From: Verrucomicrobiota bacterium
Lineage (GTDB): Bacteria > Verrucomicrobiota > Verrucomicrobiia > Chthoniobacterales > UBA10450
Assembly: GCA_003219355.1 (NCBI GenBank)
Contig: QHOQ01000178.1
Coordinates: forward strand, 6,883 to 14,887
DNA length: 8,005 nucleotides
Direction of reading: 5' to 3'
The notes under the pieces are model-generated. The model was not told the origin of the DNA. It did no database searches and saw nothing but the letters and a program-made list of their open reading frames with translations. Shown in pieces: positions 1 through 6,663 of the stretch (position 1 is its first letter; each line of letters starts with the position of its first letter). The translations under genes and the position numbers were made by a program.

Positions 1-2
1 AT

Positions 3-728
3 TTCGACGGGTTCGATCGCGAAGTGTGGCCGAAGGTCCACTTTGTTACTCTCACCCAATACGACGTCACTTATCCTTCGCCGTTCATTTTTGCCCCGGC
101 AGAGTTGCCGCGCATTTTGGGCGAAGTTGTAAGCGCCGCTGGCAAGTCGCAGTTGCGGATCGCCGAAACGGAAAAGTATCCGCACGTGACTTACTTTTTT
201 AATGGCGGAATCGAGCGCGCGTTTCCCGGCGAGGACCGAAAGATTATCCCGTCGCCAAAGGTCGCGACCTACGATTTTCAGCCCGAAATGAGCGCCCGTA
301 CGGTTACTGATGAGGTGCTCGCGCGAATGGCAGATTACGACTTAATCATTCTAAACTTTGCCAATCCGGACATGGTCGGTCACACCGGAGTTTTGGAAGC
401 CGGAATTCAAGCCGTAGAAACGGTGGACGAATGTGTTGCGCGGATTATTTCGAAGCTCCTCAATCTCGATGGCAAATGCATCGTCACCGCCGATCACGGA
501 AATTGCGAGCAGATGCGAAACCCGGACGGCTCGCCAAACACCGCACACACCACCAATCTCGTGCATTTCATTTATGTGGCCAAGGATGCGGCGCGATTTC
601 GCTGCGAGGACGGAATTCTGGCCGATGTCGCGCCAACGCTTTTGTTTCTGCTTGGAATGCCGCAGCCAAAGGAGATGACCGGCCATAATTTGCTCGTCCC
701 GATTTCCCAGAAAACCGGGATGGCCTAG
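3..728 (+). CDS. gpmI: 2,3-bisphosphoglycerate-independent phosphoglycerate mutase, C-terminal part (5' end outside window)
   Basis: Interconverts 3-phosphoglycerate and 2-phosphoglycerate in glycolysis and gluconeogenesis, in the cytosol, using two bound Mn2+ ions. The frame is open from the left edge (base 3) and the first residues read FDGFDREVWPK, so the codon at base 24 is internal and not a start. About 241 of the roughly 510 residues usual for this enzyme are present. Visible family motifs are FVTLTQYD, the substrate-loop motif AETEKYPHVTYFFNGG, and the metal ligands of the alkaline-phosphatase-like domain: NPDMVGHTG (Asp at 369-371, His at 381-383), TADHGNCE (Asp-His at 492-497) and NTAHTTN (His at 546-548). 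All expected ligands of this half are intact, so the enzyme should be active. The TAG stop at 726-728 overlaps the stop of the convergent gene on the other strand. The missing 5' half holds the phosphotransferase domain and the catalytic serine, which cannot be checked here. Confidence 0.97.
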   Translation, partial: FDGFDREVWPKVHFVTLTQYDVTYPSPFIFAPAELPRILGEVVSAAGKSQLRIAETEKYPHVTYFFNGGIERAFPGEDRKIIPSPKVATYDFQPEMSARTVTDEVLARMADYDLIILNFANPDMVGHTGVLEAGIQAVETVDECVARIISKLLNLDGKCIVTADHGNCEQMRNPDGSPNTAHTTNLVHFIYVAKDAARFRCEDGILADVAPTLLFLLGMPQPKEMTGHNLLVPISQKTGMA

Positions 729-1453
729 AAAGATCGACAACGTGCGGTCGCCACCTCATCGAAGGCGATTTCCAACTCTCGATTGAATACTCGCGTTCCG
801 GCCGCAGCGATCCGTTGCAAAAAATGAATTCGATTTTCGGGCGTTGTTTCCTGCCAGACCGGTTTGCGCATGAGCGCGAGCGTACCGTCGCATTCCACAA
901 GCGCGCCCCATCCGACCGGAATTTCCGGATCACGAAATAGCTCCTGAGGCAGGACCAGAAAAAATAAATTGGCACAGCGGTAATCAATCAATTTGTCGAA
1001 CTTCGTGCAATCGAAGAGACGATTTTGGAGCACACTTAGCTGACGCAAGACGCGCGCATAGCCGCGGTGGCCGGTCGCTATGAAATCGTGTGAACCGAAT
1101 TCGGGAAAGAGCGAGTCATTGATCCGGAGATTGGGATGATGCAGCCGCAGGTGTTTTTCGAGGATCTGACGGCGCTGACAAACCGCGTCGAGAAGTTTGC
1201 GAGCACTCTCACTACGGCAATTGTCCCTTCGCAAATCGGGAAGCGCTTGCTTGCATTCAAAAATTGCTGTCGACCCAAGCTTTTTCGGCAGCGGTCGATA
1301 AGCTGCGACATCGGCACGAAATCGGCATCGTGGCAAAGTCACTTCCAGCGCGCAAGCAGAATAGCCATGCGCTTGGGCCCAGAGAAAAGCGAGACGCTTT
1401 AGCCGGGCATGTCTCGTCGTTTCGCCGTGGGCGTTAGTTATTCCCGCAGCCAT
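725..1453 (-). CDS. PD-(D/E)XK nuclease-like protein of unknown function, possibly MmcB-related
   Basis: A 242-residue protein with no signal peptide or membrane segment, so probably cytosolic. Its N-terminal third carries the residue pattern of the PD-(D/E)XK nuclease fold: an early helix with RHARLKRLAFLWAQ (about 14-27), Glu37 in LEVTL, Asp48 in FRADVA, and Glu66-x-Lys68 in IFECK, followed by DLRRD. Near the C-terminus the segment PVGWGALVECDGTLALMRKP (180-199) resembles the glycine-rich end of MmcB-like proteins. Those are usually shorter, so residues of about 85-160 may be an insertion. The metal-binding and catalytic positions look intact, which suggests a DNA-acting enzyme, but substrate and pathway cannot be read from the sequence. 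The ATG lies inside the last codons of hemB (16-base overlap, different frame), which suggests translational coupling. I see no strong ribosome binding site. At the other end the stop interlocks with that of gpmI. The fold call is moderately sure, the MmcB link weak. Confidence 0.8.
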   Translation of the reverse strand: MAAGITNAHGETTRHARLKRLAFLWAQAHGYSACALEVTLPRCRFRADVAAYRPLPKKLGSTAIFECKQALPDLRRDNCRSESARKLLDAVCQRRQILEKHLRLHHPNLRINDSLFPEFGSHDFIATGHRGYARVLRQLSVLQNRLFDCTKFDKLIDYRCANLFFLVLPQELFRDPEIPVGWGALVECDGTLALMRKPVWQETTPENRIHFLQRIAAAGTRVFNRELEIAFDEVATARCRSF

Positions 1454-2424
1454 TCGGCGAGCTCGCGCGCCCAGTAAGTGATGATGATATCGGCGCCAGC
1501 GCGCCGGAGTGCAGTCATGATTTCGAAAACGGCGGGGCGTTCCTCTACAATCCCCTGGCCTGCGGCTGCTTTGAGCATCGCGTACTCACCACTTACGTGG
1601 TAAACGGCGGTCGGTTTTCCAAAACGCTCATGCACTCGCCATAAGATGTCGATGTAGGGCAAGGCTGGCTTCACCATGATGATGTCCGCTCCTTCATCGA
1701 TATCGAGAGCAACCTCAAGTAGCGCTTCATCTGCGTTGGCGTAGTCCATCTGATAAGAGCGACGATCGCCAAATTGCGGCGGGCTTTCCGCGGCCTCGCG
1801 AAACGGGCCGTAAAAAACAGAGGCGAATTTGGCCGCGTAACTCATGATGCCGGTTTGATCGAAGCCGTCGGCATCGAGTGCTTCGCGAATCGCACCGATT
1901 CGGCCATCCATCATATCGCTCGGCGCGACCAAGTCCGCGCCGGATGCGGCGTGAGAAAGGGCAGTTTTAACTAAAAGCTCGACGGTCTCATCATTGAGCA
2001 CATGGAAATGGTCGCCGTCGATGCGTGTGACACCGCAGTGGCCGTGGCTCATATATTCACACAAGCAGACATCGGTGATTGCGACGAGATCAGGGCATTT
2101 TGATTTAATGGCTTTAAGCGCCTCCTGAACTACCCCATTTTCTGCGTAGGCGCCGCTTGCCTGTTCGTCTTTTTTTTCCGGAATTCCAAAAAGCAGGATC
2201 GCCTGCAGCCCAAGATCTTGGGCGCGCTTGGCCTCATCGGCAATTTCCTTCAGGGAAAGCTGGAAAACGCCCGGCATGTTCGCGATCGGGCGCCGTCGCT
2301 CCAATTTTTGGCTTACAAAAAGCGGGAGGACGAAATCATACGCGCTTAGTTGTGTCTCGCGGACGAGATTTCGCAGAGCAGGGGAACGCCGCAAACGGCG
2401 CGGGCGATGCAGCAATCTTCTCAC
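1438..2424 (-). CDS. hemB: Delta-aminolevulinic acid dehydratase (porphobilinogen synthase)
   Basis: Condenses two molecules of 5-aminolevulinate into porphobilinogen, the first common pyrrole of heme and other tetrapyrroles; cytosolic. With the GTG at 2424 as start the protein has 328 residues, the usual family length. Visible motifs are RPRRLRRSPALRNLVRET near the N-terminus, the zinc-type cysteine cluster DVCLCEYMSHGHCG (Cys120, Cys122, Cys130), PSDMMDGR, the first active-site lysine in SYAAKFASVFYGPFR (Lys199), RRSYQMDYAN, and the Schiff-base lysine in MVKPALPYID (Lys252). The three cysteines mark a Zn-dependent enzyme, as opposed to the Mg-type with aspartates. The frame stays open upstream to a TTG at 2544, but those 40 residues do not look like HemB and leave no room for a promoter. 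TTG at 2415 is another possible start. No clear ribosome binding site precedes any of them. The gene diverges from coaX and its end overlaps the next gene. Confidence 0.97.
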   Translation of the reverse strand: MRRLLHRPRRLRRSPALRNLVRETQLSAYDFVLPLFVSQKLERRRPIANMPGVFQLSLKEIADEAKRAQDLGLQAILLFGIPEKKDEQASGAYAENGVVQEALKAIKSKCPDLVAITDVCLCEYMSHGHCGVTRIDGDHFHVLNDETVELLVKTALSHAASGADLVAPSDMMDGRIGAIREALDADGFDQTGIMSYAAKFASVFYGPFREAAESPPQFGDRRSYQMDYANADEALLEVALDIDEGADIIMVKPALPYIDILWRVHERFGKPTAVYHVSGEYAMLKAAAGQGIVEERPAVFEIMTALRRAGADIIITYWARELAEWLRE

Positions 2425-2545
2425 GAGCGAAGCGTACCCGTTTGACCGAAAGGCCGCAAGCTTGCTACAGGCTAGGTCCGGTCCGACTAGCGGACTTGAC
2501 GGGGAGAAGCGTCCGATGTAGCGCCTGCTTTGGCAGCAGCGCAAT
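2425..2545. promoter_or_regulatory. Divergent spacer between hemB and coaX, presumed to hold both promoters
   Basis: About 120 bp separate the chosen hemB start from the coaX ATG, so promoters in both directions should lie here. It holds a short inverted repeat GTCCG-ACTAG-CGGAC (2481-2495), whose left arm is also duplicated directly before it (2476-2480), and a 10-bp direct repeat GAAGCGTCCG at 2506-2515 and 2548-2557, the second copy running into the coaX start codon. A TTGACG hexamer at 2496-2501 could be a -35 element for coaX, but 17 bases further on there is only TAGCGC, a poor -10. No convincing sigma-70 promoter was found on either strand. The regulatory role is inferred from gene orientation. 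Confidence 0.45.
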
Positions 2546-3307
2546 ATGAAGCGTCCGGTCCTGACCCGCGCGACCGACTACTTGCTAGTCGACGTCAGCA
2601 ACTCCTACGCGAAACTTGCTTTTGCATCGACAAAGCGGATTTCAACTCCTGTTCGGATCGCCACTAACAAGCTTTCAAGCAGTATATTTTCGCGATTCTT
2701 AGGACAGCGAAGGGTCCGGAAGGTGGTCGTCTCATCGGTGGTACCCAAAAAAAATCGCGCGATTTCAAAGGCCGCCGGAAAAACCGGAGTGCTCTGGTTG
2801 AATTCGGCGGTGAAACTTGGCGTGGGGATTGATTATCCCGCCCCGGAAACGATCGGAGCCGACCGGCTGGCGAATGCCGCGGCCGTTGCAGCGCTTTACG
2901 GTTGTCCCGCCATCGTCGTGGACTTCGGCACCGCGGTCACTTTTGACATTGTTTCCGCTCGCCGCAACTACATCGGCGGGGTAATCGCGCCAGGGCTCGA
3001 GGCGGTAACTAATTTTCTTTACCAGCGAACGGCTCTATTGCCGAAGCTCTCTTTGAAAGAGCCGCGACGCGCGATTGGACGATCGACAATCGGCGCGATG
3101 TTGTCAGGCGCGGTATTTGGTTATCGTGGACTGGTCCGTGAGATTCTTGCGCGGATCCAAGCGGAGCAGTTTCCGAGTGGAAAGCTTCACGTGGTGGCAA
3201 CAGGCGGTTACGCGCGACTCATCGCAGCGCAGTTGCCGGAGATCACGGCAGTCCGTGCACATCTCACCCTGGAGGGGCTACGGATTATGGCCAATCTCAA
3301 TTCGTAA
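2546..3307 (+). CDS. coaX: Type III pantothenate kinase
   Basis: Phosphorylates pantothenate with ATP, the first step of coenzyme A synthesis; cytosolic, usually a dimer of ASKHA (acetate and sugar kinase/Hsc70/actin) fold. The length of 253 residues is normal. Motifs in order: the N-terminal phosphate-binding motif DVSNSYAK (16-23), GADRLAN (104-110) with Asp106 as the likely catalytic base, DFGTAVTFD (126-134), YIGGVIAPG (142-150), TIGAMLSGAVFGYRG (181-195) and ATGGYA (218-223). The first motif departs from the usual D-x-G-N-T: it has Ser in place of Gly and Ser in place of Thr, while Asp16 and Asn19 are kept. The ATG at 2546 places this motif about 15 residues in, slightly further than usual, and the first nine residues could be a lineage extension. 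No clear ribosome binding site precedes it. The gene is transcribed away from hemB. No type I kinase is visible in the window, so this may be the cell's main pantothenate kinase. Confidence 0.95.
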   Translation: MKRPVLTRATDYLLVDVSNSYAKLAFASTKRISTPVRIATNKLSSSIFSRFLGQRRVRKVVVSSVVPKKNRAISKAAGKTGVLWLNSAVKLGVGIDYPAPETIGADRLANAAAVAALYGCPAIVVDFGTAVTFDIVSARRNYIGGVIAPGLEAVTNFLYQRTALLPKLSLKEPRRAIGRSTIGAMLSGAVFGYRGLVREILARIQAEQFPSGKLHVVATGGYARLIAAQLPEITAVRAHLTLEGLRIMANLNS

Positions 3308-3311
3308 TTCT

Positions 3312-3325
3312 GCGCTGTACAGCGC
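3312..3325. repeat. Perfect 14-bp palindrome just after coaX
   Basis: GCGCTGTACAGCGC is its own reverse complement and begins four bases after the coaX stop codon. As RNA it could fold only into a 5-bp stem with a GTAC loop and it is not followed by a T run, so it is a poor intrinsic terminator. As DNA it has the symmetry of an operator for a dimeric regulator of the next gene, whose start lies about 100-120 bases downstream. Its function is unknown. Confidence 0.5.
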
Positions 3326-3447
3326 GCCGCCCAAATCAAGCTGTGTTCATCCAGTTGTGTTGGGCTCGATTTCTGCGAAACTGGGCAGAGTTGATTGGAA
3401 ATTTGGACTTGTCATCGCAAATGAGGAAAGCTTCTATCGTTACCCAC

Positions 3448-6400
3448 ATGAGAATTTGGAAAATCACTGCCGTCGCAGCGCTGGCGCTGACTTCGTTGGC
3501 AGCAGACAACATCGCACCCACGAAATCAGAACTGGAAGAGATGTACAACAAGGCGTTCCGTGAGTTCGAGGCGAACAACTTTCCACAAGCGTTAAAGGAA
3601 CTCGACGCGATTGATGCCCGTCAGCCCGAACTCGCGCCATCTCAAAATTTGCGCGGCGTCATCCTGATGCGGCAAGGCATCTACGACAAAGCGGAAGCAG
3701 CCCTGCTCGAGGCGGCTCGGATCGATCCTAAGTTCTGGAATGCGCGGTTCAACCTGGCGGAAATCCCGTTTCTCAAAAAAGACTGGGCGGAAGCGCGCAA
3801 GCGTTTTGAGAAGCTCCTTTCGGGCGGCCAGTCTGATCTGGCGAGTGAAGCGTCGCAGCTCATTCAATACAAGGTTCTCCTGACTTACCTGCTCGAAAGC
3901 AAGGAGAACATGGTTGATTCCATTCTGGCCAAGTTGGAGCTTTCTCCCGATACGCCGGCAGTAGATTATGTAAAAGCGGCTGTCGCGCTCCAACACAAGA
4001 ATGAAAAAGAAGCAAAGGATTGGCTGGCCGCGGCGGAGAAGAATTTTTCGCCGCAACTGAACAAACTCTTTGCGGAATCACTGTACGAAGTCGGCTGGCT
4101 TGAAAAGCCAGCCGGCCAGGCCCGGGCCTCGCTACCCTTAATGACCGCCGCCGAGCGCTCGGAAAAAACAAAGGCCGTGGCGCGTTCAAAATTCGAGCAG
4201 GCGCAGCAGGCGCTAAGGCAGCGTGACTTCGGGGCTGCCGGCAAACTAGTCGACGAAGCCGATCAGGCGGATCCCAATCAGCCGACGACTTTCAATTTAC
4301 GCGGTGAGATCTTGATGGAGCAGAAGCAATTTGATGAAGCCGAAGCTGCCTTCAAACGGGCCGCCAAACTCGATCCGAAGTTCCGTGAGGCGCAATACAA
4401 TCTCGCCCAAATTCCATTTAAGAAAAAAGACTACGCTAAAGCGCGAGAGCGTTTTGAAGAACTGTTTAAACAGACTCCCGGTGGCGACAAGAATCAGGCA
4501 GCACAGCTGATCAAATTCAAAATTTACATGACGCTTTTGCTCGAAGGCAAAGAGAGCCGGGCGCAGGCCCTTATGGAGCAGTTCCAGTTTACGGGAGATA
4601 CCCCAGCTCTTTATTACGCTCAGGCCGCATGGGAATTCAAACACAGTAATCCAGAAAAGGCGGCCGACTGGACCGCATCAGCGCGAAAGATTTATTCGCC
4701 AGCGCTCAATGGCGTTTTTGCAGACACTTTTTATGACGTTGGCTGGATGCAGAGTCCAGAAATTGCCGCGGCGCCTGCACCTGCATTTGACACTGGCAGT
4801 GTCATTGCATCACAAACCGAGGGGAGCCCTGCAATTGAGCCAAGTCCTATCCCTGATACTATTGTTGCGGCAAACAAACAGGCAGAAAGATCGAGGGATG
4901 AATCTCTTGGTTCTTCAGTCCCATCGGCGAACCCACGGATTCCCGGGATGGAAGCCACGAGTCCGGGAACGAGGGCTGAACCTCCTGCCGTTCCAACCTC
5001 CAATGAGTCGTCTGCGGTGGGAACAAGCGGTAAGTCAGAAGAAGTGCTTGCAGCTCCAGTTTCGGGATCCCCTTCCGCGGCGGGACCGTCGCCCTCTGGG
5101 GCTGTGACCGCTTCATCTGCTCCCGCCGGACAAAATGAAAAGACGGGCCTTGGCCAAACAAAAGCCGGCCCGCCTGTCGTTGCCACGACGTCCACCATGG
5201 TCTCTCGCCATGGATTTCTTGAGGCTTCTCAACCCGGTATTGGGGGAATAGTGAGCCGGCAGACGTTATTTGTCGGTGGGTTGCTATTAGCCGGCATCTT
5301 TCTTTTGGCCTGGGTGGTTGTTCCCGAGCTTCGCCGCTACCCGTTTAACGTCTTAAGTTACTGGCGGGCCCGATCTGTTGCAAGATCGCACATTTTCGAG
5401 CCAAGGATTGCTCCGGCGGAAAGGGCGATTGCGCTAAACGAAGGGTTTTTCGGTGGACCGCGCCAAGTTTCGCTGCGATTGACGGCGTCGAAGCCTTCGT
5501 TGCGGAGCAGCGCCTTGCCGTCAACCGAATCGAGCGATGCTTTTGGCCGATTAGCGGATCTCGGAGCAGACTCAGGAGCTCCCGCTTATCCCACGATGGA
5601 GCAAAATCGCGGATTGCCGCCGATGGCTGAGCCCATCTTTGAATCCACCGTAGGGCAAGTTGTTGAACAACCAATCGAGACTTCACGCCGAGACATTCAA
5701 CAAATGCCGGATACTGCTGACGTTCTAGCAATTACTGAATCAGGCACAGGTTCTGCGATACTGGCGGAAGCGTCGAGTAAGATTTCCAGAAGTGCAGAGG
5801 AAGTCGCATCGCCCGCTGCGGTAGAGGCAGTAGTAGAGTCTAAAATCGAACCTGTTAAAGAAAGGCATCCTCTTCCGTACGAAGCGCCCGTGCCCGCGGT
5901 CCAATCTTCTGAGGTAAATGAGTCGGCAGCTGATTTCCAAAATGATATTTCCACTGAGCCCATATTCCCGCAAACAACCGCCCCTGCAACCATGCCTGAA
6001 ACGCCTGAAATTCCAACTACTCCAGTAAGCAAACCTTCACCGGCCATTGTGACCAAACCGCAACCCACTGGCACCATGCAGACGCCCGTGCAGATCACTT
6101 TCTCTTTCGAGATCGCAGGCATGCAACTGACGCCGAGCTTCAAAATGGGCGTCTTAAAAGTGCGTCCTACATCCAAGTTGGTAACGATGCGCTTGGCTCC
6201 TTCCCAGCAGCCTCAGCCAGCGATGAATTTGCAAGCCAGTTTCGAGATTGCAAAAATTCAGCCCGCCGGAGGAACCTTTGGTAATATTCGGATGACTCCA
6301 TCCCAACAGCAGAAGCCGACGGCGGCCGGCTCGCCTTCGTTCGCGGTCGCGGGATTGCAACTCGTTTCGAGTTTCGAGGCTACGCCGGTCCAACTCACCC

Positions 6401-6660
6401 CATCGCAACAGGAACAGGCCACTGTCTTCGTGACAGTCCCGTGCCAAATTAGCACGATCGAGTTTTCGCCGTCGCTTGAAATTGCTTCCATCGTCCTGAA
6501 TTCGAACTCCAAGCAGGTTTTCGTGCAGTTGCCAAGTGCCAGCCCGGGCGCAGCCGAGGGAGCGCCTACGTTCGAAATCGCGAACTTGCAGCTCAGTGAA
6601 AGCGGCGATGTCAGCATGATGCAGCTGAATCTGCTTGGTCAGGGTCCAAAGCGGACATAA
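3448..6660 (+). CDS. Large TPR-repeat membrane protein with C-terminal 'SFEIAxxQL' repeat array, function unknown
   Basis: I do not recognise this 1070-residue protein as a named family. The start at 3448 gives MRIWKITAVAALALTSLA, a good signal peptide with likely cleavage near residues 18-19. ATG 3421 (9 residues longer) and GTG 3343 (35 longer) are in frame. None has a clear ribosome binding site. Order of parts: two tandem TPR modules at about 32-221 and 248-437, with helices such as YDKAEAALLEAARIDPKFWN; a Pro/Ser/Ala-rich linker (about 438-604); one transmembrane helix TLFVGGLLLAGIFLLAWVVV (about 606-625); an Arg-rich stretch; low-complexity sequence rich in Pro, Ser, Ala and Glu to about 880; and a C-terminal array of short beta-like repeats. 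Arginines directly after the helix predict TPRs in the periplasm and the repeat array in the cytoplasm. TPRs bind proteins, so a scaffold or envelope-organising role is plausible, but that is inference. The gene stands alone, between coaX and a convergent aminopeptidase. Confidence 0.9.
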   Translation: MRIWKITAVAALALTSLAADNIAPTKSELEEMYNKAFREFEANNFPQALKELDAIDARQPELAPSQNLRGVILMRQGIYDKAEAALLEAARIDPKFWNARFNLAEIPFLKKDWAEARKRFEKLLSGGQSDLASEASQLIQYKVLLTYLLESKENMVDSILAKLELSPDTPAVDYVKAAVALQHKNEKEAKDWLAAAEKNFSPQLNKLFAESLYEVGWLEKPAGQARASLPLMTAAERSEKTKAVARSKFEQAQQALRQRDFGAAGKLVDEADQADPNQPTTFNLRGEILMEQKQFDEAEAAFKRAAKLDPKFREAQYNLAQIPFKKKDYAKARERFEELFKQTPGGDKNQAAQLIKFKIYMTLLLEGKESRAQALMEQFQFTGDTPALYYAQAAWEFKHSNPEKAADWTASARKIYSPALNGVFADTFYDVGWMQSPEIAAAPAPAFDTGSVIASQTEGSPAIEPSPIPDTIVAANKQAERSRDESLGSSVPSANPRIPGMEATSPGTRAEPPAVPTSNESSAVGTSGKSEEVLAAPVSGSPSAAGPSPSGAVTASSAPAGQNEKTGLGQTKAGPPVVATTSTMVSRHGFLEASQPGIGGIVSRQTLFVGGLLLAGIFLLAWVVVPELRRYPFNVLSYWRARSVARSHIFEPRIAPAERAIALNEGFFGGPRQVSLRLTASKPSLRSSALPSTESSDAFGRLADLGADSGAPAYPTMEQNRGLPPMAEPIFESTVGQVVEQPIETSRRDIQQMPDTADVLAITESGTGSAILAEASSKISRSAEEVASPAAVEAVVESKIEPVKERHPLPYEAPVPAVQSSEVNESAADFQNDISTEPIFPQTTAPATMPETPEIPTTPVSKPSPAIVTKPQPTGTMQTPVQITFSFEIAGMQLTPSFKMGVLKVRPTSKLVTMRLAPSQQPQPAMNLQASFEIAKIQPAGGTFGNIRMTPSQQQKPTAAGSPSFAVAGLQLVSSFEATPVQLTPSQQEQATVFVTVPCQISTIEFSPSLEIASIVLNSNSKQVFVQLPSASPGAAEGAPTFEIANLQLSESGDVSMMQLNLLGQGPKRT
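3541..4110 (+). repeat. TPR module, copy A of an internal duplication
   Basis: About 190 codons that align without gaps to copy B, offset by exactly 216 residues (648 bases). Shared landmarks are NLRG, ILM, AEAA, DPKF, NLA, IPF, KKD, QLI, DTPA, SP-LN and VGW. The region contains canonical-looking TPR helix pairs followed by a less typical helical segment ending in YEVGW. Confidence 0.85.
4189..4758 (+). repeat. TPR module, copy B of an internal duplication
   Basis: Second copy of the roughly 190-residue module. A hand count gives about 80 identical positions (near 42%) with copy A and no indels. It ends in FYDVGWMQSP, matching LYEVGWLEKP of copy A, and passes directly into the Pro/Ser-rich linker. 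The divergence indicates an old duplication under continued constraint. Confidence 0.85.
5263..5322 (+). other. Predicted transmembrane helix of the TPR protein
   Basis: Twenty uninterrupted non-charged residues, TLFVGGLLLAGIFLLAWVVV, are followed by PELRRYPF and then by further arginines (WRARSVARSH). By the positive-inside rule the C-terminal side faces the cytoplasm. This fits an exported N-terminal half, given the signal peptide. Confidence 0.8.
6103..6642 (+). repeat. C-terminal array of degenerate 'SFEIAxxQL' repeats (about five units)
   Basis: Units begin at about 6103 (SFEIAGMQLTPSF), 6238 (SFEIAKIQPAGGTF), 6337 (SFAVAGLQLVSSFE), 6442 (CQISTIEFSPSLE) and 6568 (TFEIANLQLSESGD), spaced 33-45 codons. 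Most units carry a second half of the type xxMRLAPSQQ, IRMTPSQQ or VQLTPSQQ. Alternating hydrophobic and polar residues suggest beta strands. I know no described domain with this pattern. Confidence 0.7.
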
Positions 6661-6663
6661 CGG

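Noticed and set aside
568..987. Minus-strand open frame of 139 codons spanning the gpmI end and the nuclease-like gene
   Set aside because: It overlaps two well-supported genes in other frames and shows no family motif.
2496..2524. Possible coaX promoter TTGACG with a 17-base spacer and TAGCGC
   Set aside because: The -35 is good but the -10 hexamer is too far from TATAAT to call a promoter.
2425..2544. N-terminal extension of HemB to a TTG at 2544
   Set aside because: The 40 extra residues do not resemble HemB N-termini, and the extension would fill the whole spacer to the divergent coaX gene.
3312..3325. LexA (SOS) box
   Set aside because: It contains CTGT and ACAG, but these are fused with no spacer, unlike the CTGT-N8-ACAG form of the known proteobacterial site.
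4731..5198. Minus-strand open frame of 155 codons
   Set aside because: Antisense to the Pro/Ser/Ala-rich linker of the TPR protein; the absence of stops is explained by biased composition, and there is no recognisable motif.
5697..6176. Minus-strand open frame of 159 codons, rich in Gly, Val and Ser
   Set aside because: It lies antisense to the low-complexity part of the TPR protein. Its composition mirrors the Pro/Thr/Ser/Ala codons of that strand and no domain is visible.
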